Shown: positions 1-7,954 of the stretch, one piece after another | Position numbering within the stretch: position 1 is the stretch's first letter | Layout of the letters: each line of letters opens with the position of its first letter | NCBI GenBank assembly: GCA_002403105.1 | Contig: DHHD01000029.1 | Coordinates: 1 to 32,928, forward strand | Source: Anaerolineaceae bacterium UBA4781 | Lineage (GTDB): Bacteria; Chloroflexota; Anaerolineae; Anaerolineales; Anaerolineaceae | Direction of reading: 5' to 3' | Length of the DNA stretch: 32,928 nucleotides | The notes under the pieces: generated by a model | Told to the model about the DNA's origin: nothing | Databases searched by the model: none | What the model saw: only the letters and a program-made list of their open reading frames with translations | Made by a program: the position numbers and the translations under genes

Positions 1-21
1 GTTCAAATCCGCCCACCCCGA
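1..21 (+). tRNA. 3' end of a tRNA, probably tRNA-Pro (truncated by window edge)
   Basis: The window opens inside a T arm: G53, a 7-nt TTCAAAT loop, the 3' T-stem strand, then a 3' acceptor strand CACCCCG and discriminator A at position 21. The matching 5' acceptor strand would be CGGGGTG, the usual start of bacterial tRNA-Pro. The anticodon lies outside the window, so the isotype is an inference. No CCA is encoded. Confidence 0.65.
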
Positions 22-30
22 CTGAAATAG

Positions 31-67
31 AAAGAAGAGGAATTCAAGATCATTCCTCTTCTTTTAT
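31..67. terminator. Bidirectional intrinsic terminator
   Basis: A 12-bp perfect inverted repeat (32-43 with 52-63) has an 8-nt loop, an A run on the left and a T-rich tail on the right. It follows the tRNA on plus and the lipoprotein gene (ending at 86) on minus, so it probably serves both. Confidence 0.75.
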
Positions 68-85
68 TATCAAGCACGATACTAA

Positions 86-1117
86 TTATTTAACGATGGG
101 TTGTTCCGGTACCGGGAAGATTAAGGGAAAATAGAAAATGCTCAATCCGGGTGTGGGGGTGAGCACCGGTCCGCCCGACCAGCACATATTAGGAATACGA
201 TAATCAGGATAAAAACCATAGGTGCGCCGGCAGGTATTATCACAGGAGTGGACTGCATCCAGCGGATAATACTGATTCCCTGAAATGGGCGAACCCGCAT
301 CCTTGTAAGTATAATGATCATCATAATCGAACTGCCCGGGGTTCTGCAGCCCGTTATCCGCCCATACACCCCACAAGAATTCCACCGGATTTTCTACAAG
401 GGCGCGATGCACCGCGACCTGAACGATGGTTGGGTAATCAGGAACCACGCGCGCAAAGGCGGCTTCGGCATTGGTATTGGGCAGTTCCTGGTCATATCCG
501 TTGCCTGATGAAGGAGCGTCGGAAATATATTTATCCTTCCCGCCCACGTCATTGTTGGTATCTTTGAAGATGCGCACATTCTCCGAGGTCCATGCAGTGG
601 AAACCGGATCCTTCACCCAGATCGAGTAATCACCGCGGCCATCCGCATCGATATCCATCTCTACTCCATAAGAGCCCAGCAGTGTATTGGTGGTGTAATC
701 CACGCCTGCCAGGATAATGGTATAGATAAAGAAATTATCATCGGTGGAAATATATCCGTACAGGATATCAATGGCAGGCAAGTAATCCATGCTTTGGCTG
801 GTAAAAGGGCGTTCAAAGAAATTGGAGCGGTAGCTATCTCCCGAAACCACACGACGTTCAGTGGCAAACTTGCTTGAATCCGTATCTTCCACTTCCCCCT
901 CGATATATTCCGGGTCGGTCGGAAGCACACGTCCATCCAGGGTCGGTTCTTGCGTGGCATCTGCAGATTGCGCCTGCCCATTGCCATTCAGCACAACTGT
1001 AGTGGGATTGGAAGCTGATTCCGTCCCATTCATCTCAACGGTGATACAAGCCGGTAAAACGAACAGACATATCCCAACAACAACTAAGAGAACATTCTTT
1101 ATCATTTTCCTCATCAT
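86..1117 (-). CDS. Secreted lipoprotein of unknown function
   Basis: This 343-aa protein has a type II signal peptide: basic start (MMRKMIK), hydrophobic core, and lipobox LPAC with the lipidated cysteine at residue 24. A Ser/Thr/Asn-rich linker follows. The mature part is polar and contains DIDADGRGDYSIWV, a segment common in extracellular beta-rich domains that describe dated or graded quantities, and a short cysteine cluster (SCDNTC plus a later C) near the C-terminus. I recognise no family. AGGAGA lies about 6 nt before the start and a TATAAT-like box lies at 1147-1152 on minus. A second ATG directly follows the first, so the start could be one codon later. It is a single-gene unit ending at the bidirectional terminator. 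It is probably anchored on the outer face of the membrane. Confidence 0.75.
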   Translation of the reverse strand: MMRKMIKNVLLVVVGICLFVLPACITVEMNGTESASNPTTVVLNGNGQAQSADATQEPTLDGRVLPTDPEYIEGEVEDTDSSKFATERRVVSGDSYRSNFFERPFTSQSMDYLPAIDILYGYISTDDNFFIYTIILAGVDYTTNTLLGSYGVEMDIDADGRGDYSIWVKDPVSTAWTSENVRIFKDTNNDVGGKDKYISDAPSSGNGYDQELPNTNAEAAFARVVPDYPTIVQVAVHRALVENPVEFLWGVWADNGLQNPGQFDYDDHYTYKDAGSPISGNQYYPLDAVHSCDNTCRRTYGFYPDYRIPNMCWSGGPVLTPTPGLSIFYFPLIFPVPEQPIVK

Positions 1118-1248
1118 GAATTCTCCTCTTTTTGCAACGTTACTCCATTATACAAATCAGAAACGGAAATACAACAATGCAGGTCATTGAAATCTTATTA
1201 ATTTTCAAATTTATCCGATACAATGAAATATGAACCAAGGAGTTTTCC

Positions 1249-1443
1249 ATGAGTAAAAGTGATGAGAAAGAGAAAAAGGATCAGCTAGAAAAATTAAAGA
1301 AAGATGACAAAGATCTTGAGAAAATCAAGAAAAAAGATAAGAGGGATAAAAAAGGCAAGAAAGAAAAAAAGGGGAAGAAAGATAAAAAGGATAAAAAGAA
1401 GAAAAAAGAAAAGAAAAACAAGAAAGATACTAAAAAAAAATAA
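1249..1443 (+). CDS. Extremely lysine-rich 64-aa protein
   Basis: The ORF encodes 64 residues of which 35 are lysine; most of the rest are Asp and Glu. The first 25 residues are mixed-charge with a few Leu/Ile and could form a helix. From there to the C-terminus the protein is almost pure KKD/KKE/KKG repeats. A good Shine-Dalgarno (AAGGAG, 1237-1242) sits 6 nt before the ATG and a TACAAT -10-like box is at 1219-1224, which argues that it is translated. It is low-complexity, so homology cannot be judged. By analogy with histone H1-like bacterial tails it may bind nucleic acid or another polyanion; this is inference only. The underlying DNA is an A-rich purine tract. It could also be a chance ORF in such a tract. 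Confidence 0.55.
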   Translation: MSKSDEKEKKDQLEKLKKDDKDLEKIKKKDKRDKKGKKEKKGKKDKKDKKKKKEKKNKKDTKKK

Positions 1444-1508
1444 TATTCTGATAATTTAATCTGATTTATTTACTACTCGATTATTTGCTTCTTTGAAAAA
1501 AAGTACTT

Positions 1509-3251
1509 TCAATTATTTATCCAGAAGGTTTGATATGGTTGCATCGAAACAGGGATAGTATCCCCAACTTTATGGAAGACCTTTTTTGAAATCATATCAT
1601 TCAAAGAAACCCCTTCCCGAATTAAAGTTGCAGGAAGGTTAATATCCACTTGCTCATCAGATACATTAGTAAGGCAAATTACTCCTTGTTTGTCTTTGGT
1701 ATTCTCCCGATAGATCACAACTACCCTGTTGTCAATATTGATCACTTCCTGTTGTGCGAAGGGGGCAAAAGCGGTTTGCTCTTTCCGACAAGCCAGTAAT
1801 TCTTGATAACGCATGAAAATGATCGTTTCTCGATTATGGGGATTTGAAAGCCCTGCAACAACATTTCCATATGAAAATTTTGCACGATTAATAGAACGCG
1901 GATGATTTCCACCTTGATCGCATGCATTGCAATTGCGTGTTCCAAAAAGACTGTGAATATATATTCCCGGCACGCCAGCTACAGCTAACATGATTGCCTG
2001 GCTGGCAATGAAACGGTCTATATCCTTTTTCAGATCAGGATGTTTAGGATCATTCAGAAAATCATACAGTGTGATATTTAATTCATAAATTTTATCTTTT
2101 CCATCGGTATCCCTTTTAAAAGATAGTTTTCCTCCATGCTCTCGTGTAGTTCTTATTAGCGATTCGACCTCTTTCTCATTTAAAATCCCCATTGCTGGAT
2201 TCAAACCAATTCCATCATGAGAAGCAATAAAATTTAGATACCGGCACGGTTTAGGAAGGGATCTAATCCAATCGCTGATTTTTTTAGAATTTCCCTCCAG
2301 AAAAGTATGTAGAATTAATGGCCCAAGTGAAAATTGGTAGATAAGCTGGGCTTCATCTGTTTCATCAGAGGTATCAATTTGGTTTCCCAGATATGGTAGA
2401 TTATCTTTGAATGGGACATTGCTTTCGGTTATCAAAAGCACTTCAGGGGCAACCCAATCGAGAATTGCACGAAAAGCTTTTACAAGCGCATGTGTTTGTG
2501 GTCGGTTAATACAATCGGTTCCGATTTCTTTCCAAAGAAAGGGAACCGCATCGATGCGGATAAATTTGGCACCTTGTTCCACATAAAACAGCATTACATC
2601 AACAATATCCAGAAACACATCTGCAGAAGCATAATTCAAATCTATCTGATCTTTGGAAAAAGTAGTCCAAACTTCAACCGTTTCTCCATCTGTACCAAAG
2701 CTTGTTAATAATGGCAAAGCACGCGGTCGTACAACTTTTATAAGATCAGCACTTTTAGGTACAGTAATAAAATAATCATAATAAGGTTCTTCGCTTTTCA
2801 AGAATGATTGAAACCATGGATTTTCTTGTGAAACATGGTTAAAAACGCCATCTATCATTAATCGGAATTCCCGGCAAAAAGAATGGATATCTTCCCAATC
2901 CCCCAAAGCGGGATCGACCTGATAATAATCTATGACAGAAAATCCATCATCTGAGGAAGATGGGAAAAATGGCAGGATATGAATTGTGTTAAAAGAGGGT
3001 TGAAGGAATTCTTTGCAAAATTTATAGAGAGTTTCAAGAGGTTTGCATTCTTCTGAATTAAATTGATCAGCATAAGTGATTAAAATAATGTCGTGTTGGG
3101 TGAGCCCATAGCGTTTATTTTCAACATAGCTCTTCTTATTGTATTCTTCAATCTTGTTCTTTAATCGTAAAAATAATTCATGTGCTTTACTTTCGCCATA
3201 AATTAGATCTAAATTTGAAATTAATCTGCTCTCGTCAAACATAAGGCTCAA
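1509..3251 (-). CDS. GH13_18 sugar phosphorylase (sucrose / glucosylglycerate phosphorylase-like)
   Basis: This 580-aa protein is an alpha-glucosyl phosphorylase of glycoside hydrolase family 13, subfamily 18. Such enzymes use phosphate to split an alpha-glucoside into glucose 1-phosphate and an acceptor. Family motifs in order: HILPFFPSSSDDGFSV (91-106), DGVFNH (134-139), nucleophile D234 in FIRIDAV, acid/base E276 in LLITESN, and transition-state D346 in ASHDGIG. The region after 346 and the GIYIHSLFGTRN stretch look more like the YcjM/glucosylglycerate phosphorylase branch than classical Bifidobacterium sucrose phosphorylase, so the acceptor is uncertain. There is no signal peptide, so it is cytosolic. 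It is the last gene of the lacI-transporter-GT4 operon, 12 bp after the glycosyltransferase, and presumably acts on the imported sugar or on the GT4 product. Confidence 0.85.
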   Translation of the reverse strand: MSLMFDESRLISNLDLIYGESKAHELFLRLKNKIEEYNKKSYVENKRYGLTQHDIILITYADQFNSEECKPLETLYKFCKEFLQPSFNTIHILPFFPSSSDDGFSVIDYYQVDPALGDWEDIHSFCREFRLMIDGVFNHVSQENPWFQSFLKSEEPYYDYFITVPKSADLIKVVRPRALPLLTSFGTDGETVEVWTTFSKDQIDLNYASADVFLDIVDVMLFYVEQGAKFIRIDAVPFLWKEIGTDCINRPQTHALVKAFRAILDWVAPEVLLITESNVPFKDNLPYLGNQIDTSDETDEAQLIYQFSLGPLILHTFLEGNSKKISDWIRSLPKPCRYLNFIASHDGIGLNPAMGILNEKEVESLIRTTREHGGKLSFKRDTDGKDKIYELNITLYDFLNDPKHPDLKKDIDRFIASQAIMLAVAGVPGIYIHSLFGTRNCNACDQGGNHPRSINRAKFSYGNVVAGLSNPHNRETIIFMRYQELLACRKEQTAFAPFAQQEVINIDNRVVVIYRENTKDKQGVICLTNVSDEQVDINLPATLIREGVSLNDMISKKVFHKVGDTIPVSMQPYQTFWINN

Positions 3252-3263
3252 TCATTTTATTCA

Positions 3264-4511
3264 TTAATTCTGTTGTTTTAGAATTCCAATTATTTTATCA
3301 AGTTTCGGTTGTATTGCCTCATATGAAAAACACCGTTGGGCTAAATTAAAATTATTTTCGGTCATTTCTAAAACTCGTTTATCATTATTAATAATCTCGA
3401 TCACCTGGTCGATTAAGTCTCGAGTAACCTGTCCATCCATTTCAAGAAGATCGAATCCTAAGGGTTTTATATCTTTTTCATAGACTGGATACCTGTTGAT
3501 CACAATCACTTTGCGAAAATAGATCGCTTCCAGCAGTGCATTTCCAAATCCCTCGGTATAACTTGGATAAGTAACCAAATCCGATGCTTGATATACATCC
3601 CACAAATTAACCCCACCTGAAAAAAGATCATGGCCCTGAATGATAGGTACATGCAGTACCGCAGCTTTCTTGAGAAGCATCTCAAGATAAGCATTTCCCT
3701 CATCTCCTGAGGGGTGGCTGAACACCAGCTTTGCTTTTTTATTCGCCAGTTTTTCCAATGCAGAGGACTTTCTCATTTCAGCTACCAATTCAATAGCAAG
3801 TTCAATTCCCTTGCGTGGGATGATCCGTGTTGGCTGCAATACCATAATTTCATCAGGTGAAATTTGAAGCATTTTTCTAACTTTTATAACCGTGTCTTCA
3901 AAATAAAAAGTCTTTCTTCTAAAATCAAAAATATTAGGAATGATCTCTGCATGAATACCAGTTCGCTCCAATAAGTCTTGTTGTGCTAATGAATTAATTA
4001 CTACGTGTGTAATATGGATATCGCGTGGTGGAAAATTTGCTTCCAGAATTGCAGGGATACAATTCATTGAGAAACGTTCCCGTTCCCAGAAAAAATCATG
4101 ATGATGTGCAATTACAGGAATCCTTTCCGTTTTTATAAAACGCGAAAGAGCTATTCCCAATGGAATATTCATGGGTATGGCAAGAATATTTTCGGCAACA
4201 ATGATCTCAACCTGATTCTCCTGGACAAAGTGGGCGATCTTTTCATACAACAGTGCAGTATAGGATTCAATGGTCTGCGTTAATTCAGTAGATGATTCTG
4301 TGTGATTAAATGCCAGGTTATTAATTTCTACAATACCAGGATGCTGGAAATGCATTTCAGTGATCAGGGAACTGTTGGGAAGGTCGTCCAACTCTCCAGC
4401 ACAATAAAATATTTCATGCCCTAGTTCAGAGAATATAAAAGCCCATTTATAAATCTCAAGTGAAACTCCATCCAATCCTTTGATACGGGTGGATAAAAAA
4501 GCAATACGCAT
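3264..4511 (-). CDS. GT4-family glycosyltransferase
   Basis: This 415-aa GT-B fold glycosyltransferase (family 4, retaining) should transfer a sugar from a nucleotide sugar in the cytosol. The N-terminal Rossmann-type start (MRIAFLSTRI then a DGVSLE segment) forms the acceptor domain. The C-terminal donor domain has LQPTRIIPRKGIELAI and the diagnostic E-x7-E in EGFGNALLE, preceded by ASDLVTYPSYT. It lies 7 bp after the malG-type permease and 12 bp before the GH13_18 phosphorylase, so it is co-transcribed with both. The pairing suggests it makes or remodels a small glucoside, but donor and acceptor cannot be read from the sequence. It may instead be a GT4 of another specificity, such as a sucrose synthase-like or mannosyl transferase. 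Confidence 0.85.
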   Translation of the reverse strand: MRIAFLSTRIKGLDGVSLEIYKWAFIFSELGHEIFYCAGELDDLPNSSLITEMHFQHPGIVEINNLAFNHTESSTELTQTIESYTALLYEKIAHFVQENQVEIIVAENILAIPMNIPLGIALSRFIKTERIPVIAHHHDFFWERERFSMNCIPAILEANFPPRDIHITHVVINSLAQQDLLERTGIHAEIIPNIFDFRRKTFYFEDTVIKVRKMLQISPDEIMVLQPTRIIPRKGIELAIELVAEMRKSSALEKLANKKAKLVFSHPSGDEGNAYLEMLLKKAAVLHVPIIQGHDLFSGGVNLWDVYQASDLVTYPSYTEGFGNALLEAIYFRKVIVINRYPVYEKDIKPLGFDLLEMDGQVTRDLIDQVIEIINNDKRVLEMTENNFNLAQRCFSYEAIQPKLDKIIGILKQQN

Positions 4512-4518
4512 TATTAAA

Positions 4519-5421
4519 TTACCCCTTTACACCACCCGCGACGATACCTCGCTCAATGTACTTCTGAAGAGCCAAATAGAGGATCAAAACAGGTATTGTC
4601 ATAATGGTCGAAGCTGCCATCACAACATTCAGCCGCGGGCTGGGGTCATTAAAAATGGTATTAATAGCAATCGGAATAGTGAATTGAGTGCGGCTATTCA
4701 AGAAAATAAAAGCATACAAGAATTCATTCCATGCGATCATGAAAGAATAAATAAATACAGAGACGATGGCAGGGATTGAAAGAGGTAATGTGATCTTTAA
4801 CAATACATCAGTATGAGTACATCCATCGATCAAACCCGCTTGTTCGATTTCAGTTGGAATCGTCTTGAAATAATTGGTGAGCATGTAGAGAGCAACAGGC
4901 AAGGTTTGAGCAAGGTAGGTTGCAATCAATACAGGCAGATTATCCTGGACCTCAAACCCGAACATACCACCTAGGCGAGAAAGCATTGCAAAAAGCGGTA
5001 TGATCAGTAAAACCCCAGGGAACAAATAGATCAAGAGAATACTGTTAAGAAACAAGTTCTTTCCTTTGAATTGGAGGCGTGTAATGGCATAGGCACCAAG
5101 GGTCGAAAAGATCACAGTTATCAATGCCGTGGGGACAGAAACCTTGATGCTGTTTACGATGTTTTGTCCGAAATCCCTGTAATACACATTTTCCGGATCA
5201 AACAACTCCTGATATCCTTCCAAGCGTAACTGCTCCGGAAAGTATGCTGGTTCCCTACCTCCGATTTCCGCAAATGATTTAAAGGATGAGCTTATCATCC
5301 AATAAAATGGGAACAATATACCCACCATAAAAAAAATCATTACGATCGAGAAAATGAAGCGGCGCCAGCTGATCCAACCTGCCAGGTGGTCAATAAAATT
5401 TTTCTTTTTATCTGATTTCAT
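4519..5421 (-). CDS. Carbohydrate ABC transporter permease, MalG/UgpE type
   Basis: This 300-aa inner-membrane permease of the CUT1 (MalFG) class has six predicted membrane segments, the first at about 20-40 after a short basic N-terminus. The EAA loop that contacts the ATPase is visible as EQAGLIDGCTHTDVLLKITLP, about 190-210. It pairs with the upstream MalF-type permease (29-bp gap) to form the channel. The ATPase partner is not encoded here, as is common for CUT1 operons that share one MsmK/UgpC-type subunit. The C-terminus (ERGIVAGGVKG) is the typical MalG-family ending. Confidence 0.93.
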   Translation of the reverse strand: MKSDKKKNFIDHLAGWISWRRFIFSIVMIFFMVGILFPFYWMISSSFKSFAEIGGREPAYFPEQLRLEGYQELFDPENVYYRDFGQNIVNSIKVSVPTALITVIFSTLGAYAITRLQFKGKNLFLNSILLIYLFPGVLLIIPLFAMLSRLGGMFGFEVQDNLPVLIATYLAQTLPVALYMLTNYFKTIPTEIEQAGLIDGCTHTDVLLKITLPLSIPAIVSVFIYSFMIAWNEFLYAFIFLNSRTQFTIPIAINTIFNDPSPRLNVVMAASTIMTIPVLILYLALQKYIERGIVAGGVKG

Positions 5422-5450
5422 TATTTTTTCTTTTCAACTTTTAATATTTT

Positions 5451-6401
5451 TCAATCTTCATTTTTCGATGTAATTCTTGAATAAAGAATCATAAAGATGG
5501 CAACGATGACAAGCAGGATCATGGCTGCTGCTGCTCCTTTTCCAAAGTTGAGGGTTTTAAAACTGAATTCATAAGTTAAAATCGGCAGCACTTTGGTACC
5601 ATATCCGCCACCTGTTAGTAAAAAGATGTCATCAAATTTGTTGAAAGTCCATATTAGTCGTAGTAAGAAAGACGACCCAAGTACATATCTCAATTCAGGC
5701 AGTGTGATATAGAGAAATTTTTGCCAACCACTCGCACCATCTACTTCCGCTGCCTCATACAACATATCGTCAATAGCTTGTAAACGCGCTAAAATCATCA
5801 ACATAGCAAATGGAAAATATCGCCATGCTTCAAATAGAATGACTAAAAGTAATGCCACTCCCCTGGTAGAAAGATAAGCTTGAGGGGTATTAATTAAATT
5901 CAAACGCATTAACAGATCATTTACTACTCCAGATTGCCTGGGATCCAATATCCAGCGCCAAACGAATGCCACGCTCACTACCGGCGCTACATATGGGAAA
6001 AGAAATACTGAACGGGCTAATCCTCTGCCTTTAAAAGGACGATTTAATAATAAAGCTGCAATAAGTCCTAATAAAACCGTAAAAATAGTAGAAAAAAGAG
6101 AATAAACAACGCTTGTGACGATAGCTCCTGCATTCTTCCAATCTTGGAATTTGAATGAAAAATCGTTAATTACATTTTTGTAATTTTCAAAACCTATATA
6201 TGGTGCATGATAGACGTCATTGAGATTCTTTAGCCCAACATCATGAAAAGAAATCCAGATACTATAGACGGCAGGGAAAATGACCAATCCAAATACGATC
6301 AATGCAGTTGGGAAAATGAAGCGGTATGCAAGACGAGCTTCGGTCTTTTTTAGTGGAGTGTTCTTTGAAGTTCGTTTGAGCTTCATGTTCTTTTTACTCA
6401 T
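5451..6401 (-). CDS. Carbohydrate ABC transporter permease, MalF/UgpA type
   Basis: This 316-aa CUT1 permease has a basic, Lys-rich N-terminal 25 residues, then six hydrophobic segments. The EAA motif YEAAEVDGASGWQKFLYITLP sits around 215-235. The start is preceded by a TGAGGA ribosome site. It follows the binding-protein gene after a 70-bp gap containing a stable hairpin (6425-6452), and forms the membrane heterodimer with the MalG-type gene downstream. The large periplasmic loop of E. coli MalF is absent, as usual for Gram-positive-type and Chloroflexota transporters. Confidence 0.93.
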   Translation of the reverse strand: MSKKNMKLKRTSKNTPLKKTEARLAYRFIFPTALIVFGLVIFPAVYSIWISFHDVGLKNLNDVYHAPYIGFENYKNVINDFSFKFQDWKNAGAIVTSVVYSLFSTIFTVLLGLIAALLLNRPFKGRGLARSVFLFPYVAPVVSVAFVWRWILDPRQSGVVNDLLMRLNLINTPQAYLSTRGVALLLVILFEAWRYFPFAMLMILARLQAIDDMLYEAAEVDGASGWQKFLYITLPELRYVLGSSFLLRLIWTFNKFDDIFLLTGGGYGTKVLPILTYEFSFKTLNFGKGAAAAMILLVIVAIFMILYSRITSKNED

Positions 6402-6424
6402 TTGAAATCCTCAAAAGCAGGGTT

Positions 6425-6452
6425 GCAGGTATACGATTCCTCGTATACCTGC
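6425..6452 (-). promoter_or_regulatory. Intercistronic hairpin between binding-protein and permease genes
   Basis: A 12-bp perfect stem (6425-6436 with 6441-6452) carries a 4-nt loop. On the transcribed minus strand no U run follows, so it is unlikely to be a full terminator. Such hairpins after binding-protein genes often protect the upstream mRNA from 3' decay and so raise binding protein over permease. That role is inferred. Confidence 0.6.
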
Positions 6453-6471
6453 TTTTCACTGTTTATATTTA

Positions 6472-7875
6472 CTACTGAGCTCTTTCTGCAACCAGAGCTT
6501 CAACTTGTTCCTGCAGCCATGCCGCAGCAGTTTCTGGGGTCATGGTTCCTTCCAGGGCGATATTGCTGATCGCTTGCGGGATTAATAATCGTCCCTCAAT
6601 ATCACCAATTACAGCTTGTTCGAGAGCATCATAATCTGAACGGAATAGCCAGCGTCCCATTGTGTCATAACCATTCGCGATCTGATCAAGTGTTTCACTT
6701 GAGAAATTCGCAAAGTACGGGCTCAGTTCTTTCCATCCATCGACTGCGCTTTTTAAGACAGGTACTTTCCCAAATGGAGCCAGAGCGAGAATGTCCTGAT
6801 ATCCTTCTGTCAAGAAGTACTTCACAACATCTTGAGCCTCAGGATCTGCACCAGCCATAATACTTAGCGTGACCAGCTGTCCGTAAGAGGCTGAACCGCC
6901 ATTGCCAACCATTTGTGGTGCAAAACCAGTCTTCAACGGCAGATCTTCAACTGCGATCTCAACATTTCCACCACTTTCCATCCCCGAACCATCCACCAGG
7001 TCATCCATGATATAGGTACTGTAGAACATCATCCCTGATTGATCCAGTTCGTAAGATTCACGTGCACCACGCCAATATTGAGGTCCGGGCATCGCACATC
7101 GTTGTAGATCAGCATAAAACTTTAATGCTTCAATCATCTCTGGTGTGTCAAATGTCACATTACCTTCCTCGTCAAACGGCCAGGCATTATTTGACATTGC
7201 AACCTGTTCAAAAACTTGATGCCCATAATTCTGTCCCGGATCAGTCCCCAATGTCAATGCATAGAGAAGGTTTCCAGTTCCTGGTAGGGCATCGCAAGCA
7301 GCGTTGATAGCATCCCAGGTAACTGGTGCTTCTAAACCGGCTTCCTCAAAAATATCAGTACGATACCAGAGGGCTTGAACCCATCCATCAAATGGAATAG
7401 CAGCATATTTCCCGGTCGCAGTATCGGTGACCATTTGAAGCGGAGATTCGCGAAAATCATCTACTCCAATATCATTAATGACTGCCACTGCAGCATCTTC
7501 ATCCAGAATACCATCCGCAGCGAAGGCAGCAACACGTTCTACACCCATTCTGACAATATCAGGTAGTCGTTCTGCTGCCATAGCGGTGGCCATTCGTTGT
7601 GAAATTCCTGCTTCTTCAATGGCTACGATACGTACATCTACATTGGGATTTTCTGCCATGTACTTTGCAGCGATGGATTCATATACATCCAAGCGTGCAG
7701 GTTCATTATCGGTAGTCCAGAATTCGACAATCACTTTTTCTACTGGAGCCGCAACCACTTCTTCAACTGGTTCACTCTCCTCTACAACTGCAGGTTCTTC
7801 AGTGGCAGTAGAGCAACTCGCTAGCACTAAAGTAGCGAGAACCAAAATTGAGATTAATAATCGAAATTGTTTCAT
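6472..7875 (-). CDS. Carbohydrate ABC transporter substrate-binding lipoprotein (CUT1)
   Basis: This 467-aa extracellular sugar-binding protein (family 1 / MalE-UgpB-MsmE type) captures the sugar for the two permeases. It has a lipoprotein signal MKQFRLL with lipobox LASC (Cys21), then an acidic Glu/Val-rich linker typical of Chloroflexota binding proteins, then the fold start VIVEFWTTDNEPARLDVYES. The start at 7875 is chosen because TGGAGG lies 6 nt upstream and it gives a clean signal peptide. A longer in-frame GTG at 7935 would add 20 polar residues that spoil the signal; its own AGGAGG directly abuts the codon with no spacer. It follows lacI by about 79 bp and shares its promoter. Confidence 0.93.
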   Translation of the reverse strand: MKQFRLLISILVLATLVLASCSTATEEPAVVEESEPVEEVVAAPVEKVIVEFWTTDNEPARLDVYESIAAKYMAENPNVDVRIVAIEEAGISQRMATAMAAERLPDIVRMGVERVAAFAADGILDEDAAVAVINDIGVDDFRESPLQMVTDTATGKYAAIPFDGWVQALWYRTDIFEEAGLEAPVTWDAINAACDALPGTGNLLYALTLGTDPGQNYGHQVFEQVAMSNNAWPFDEEGNVTFDTPEMIEALKFYADLQRCAMPGPQYWRGARESYELDQSGMMFYSTYIMDDLVDGSGMESGGNVEIAVEDLPLKTGFAPQMVGNGGSASYGQLVTLSIMAGADPEAQDVVKYFLTEGYQDILALAPFGKVPVLKSAVDGWKELSPYFANFSSETLDQIANGYDTMGRWLFRSDYDALEQAVIGDIEGRLLIPQAISNIALEGTMTPETAAAWLQEQVEALVAERAQ

Positions 7876-7954
7876 CTTTTTCCTCCATTTTGTTTTAGGT
7901 TTTTTGATAGAAAAATAAATATTTTCAGACTTCACCTCCTGTAGAAAATCAATT

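Noticed and set aside
1490..1508. AAAGTACTTT palindrome between the convergent lysine-rich and phosphorylase genes as a terminator
   Set aside because: The stem is only 5 bp without a loop and has no convincing T tail.
7478..7918. 146-codon Ser/Thr/Ala-rich frame on plus over the binding-protein gene
   Set aside because: The composition is the antisense image of the binding protein and its signal region; no independent start signals.
7876..7954. In-frame GTG at 7935 as start of the sugar-binding protein
   Set aside because: AGGAGG directly abuts the GTG with no spacer, and the extra residues would destroy a normal lipoprotein signal; the ATG at 7875 has a proper ribosome site.
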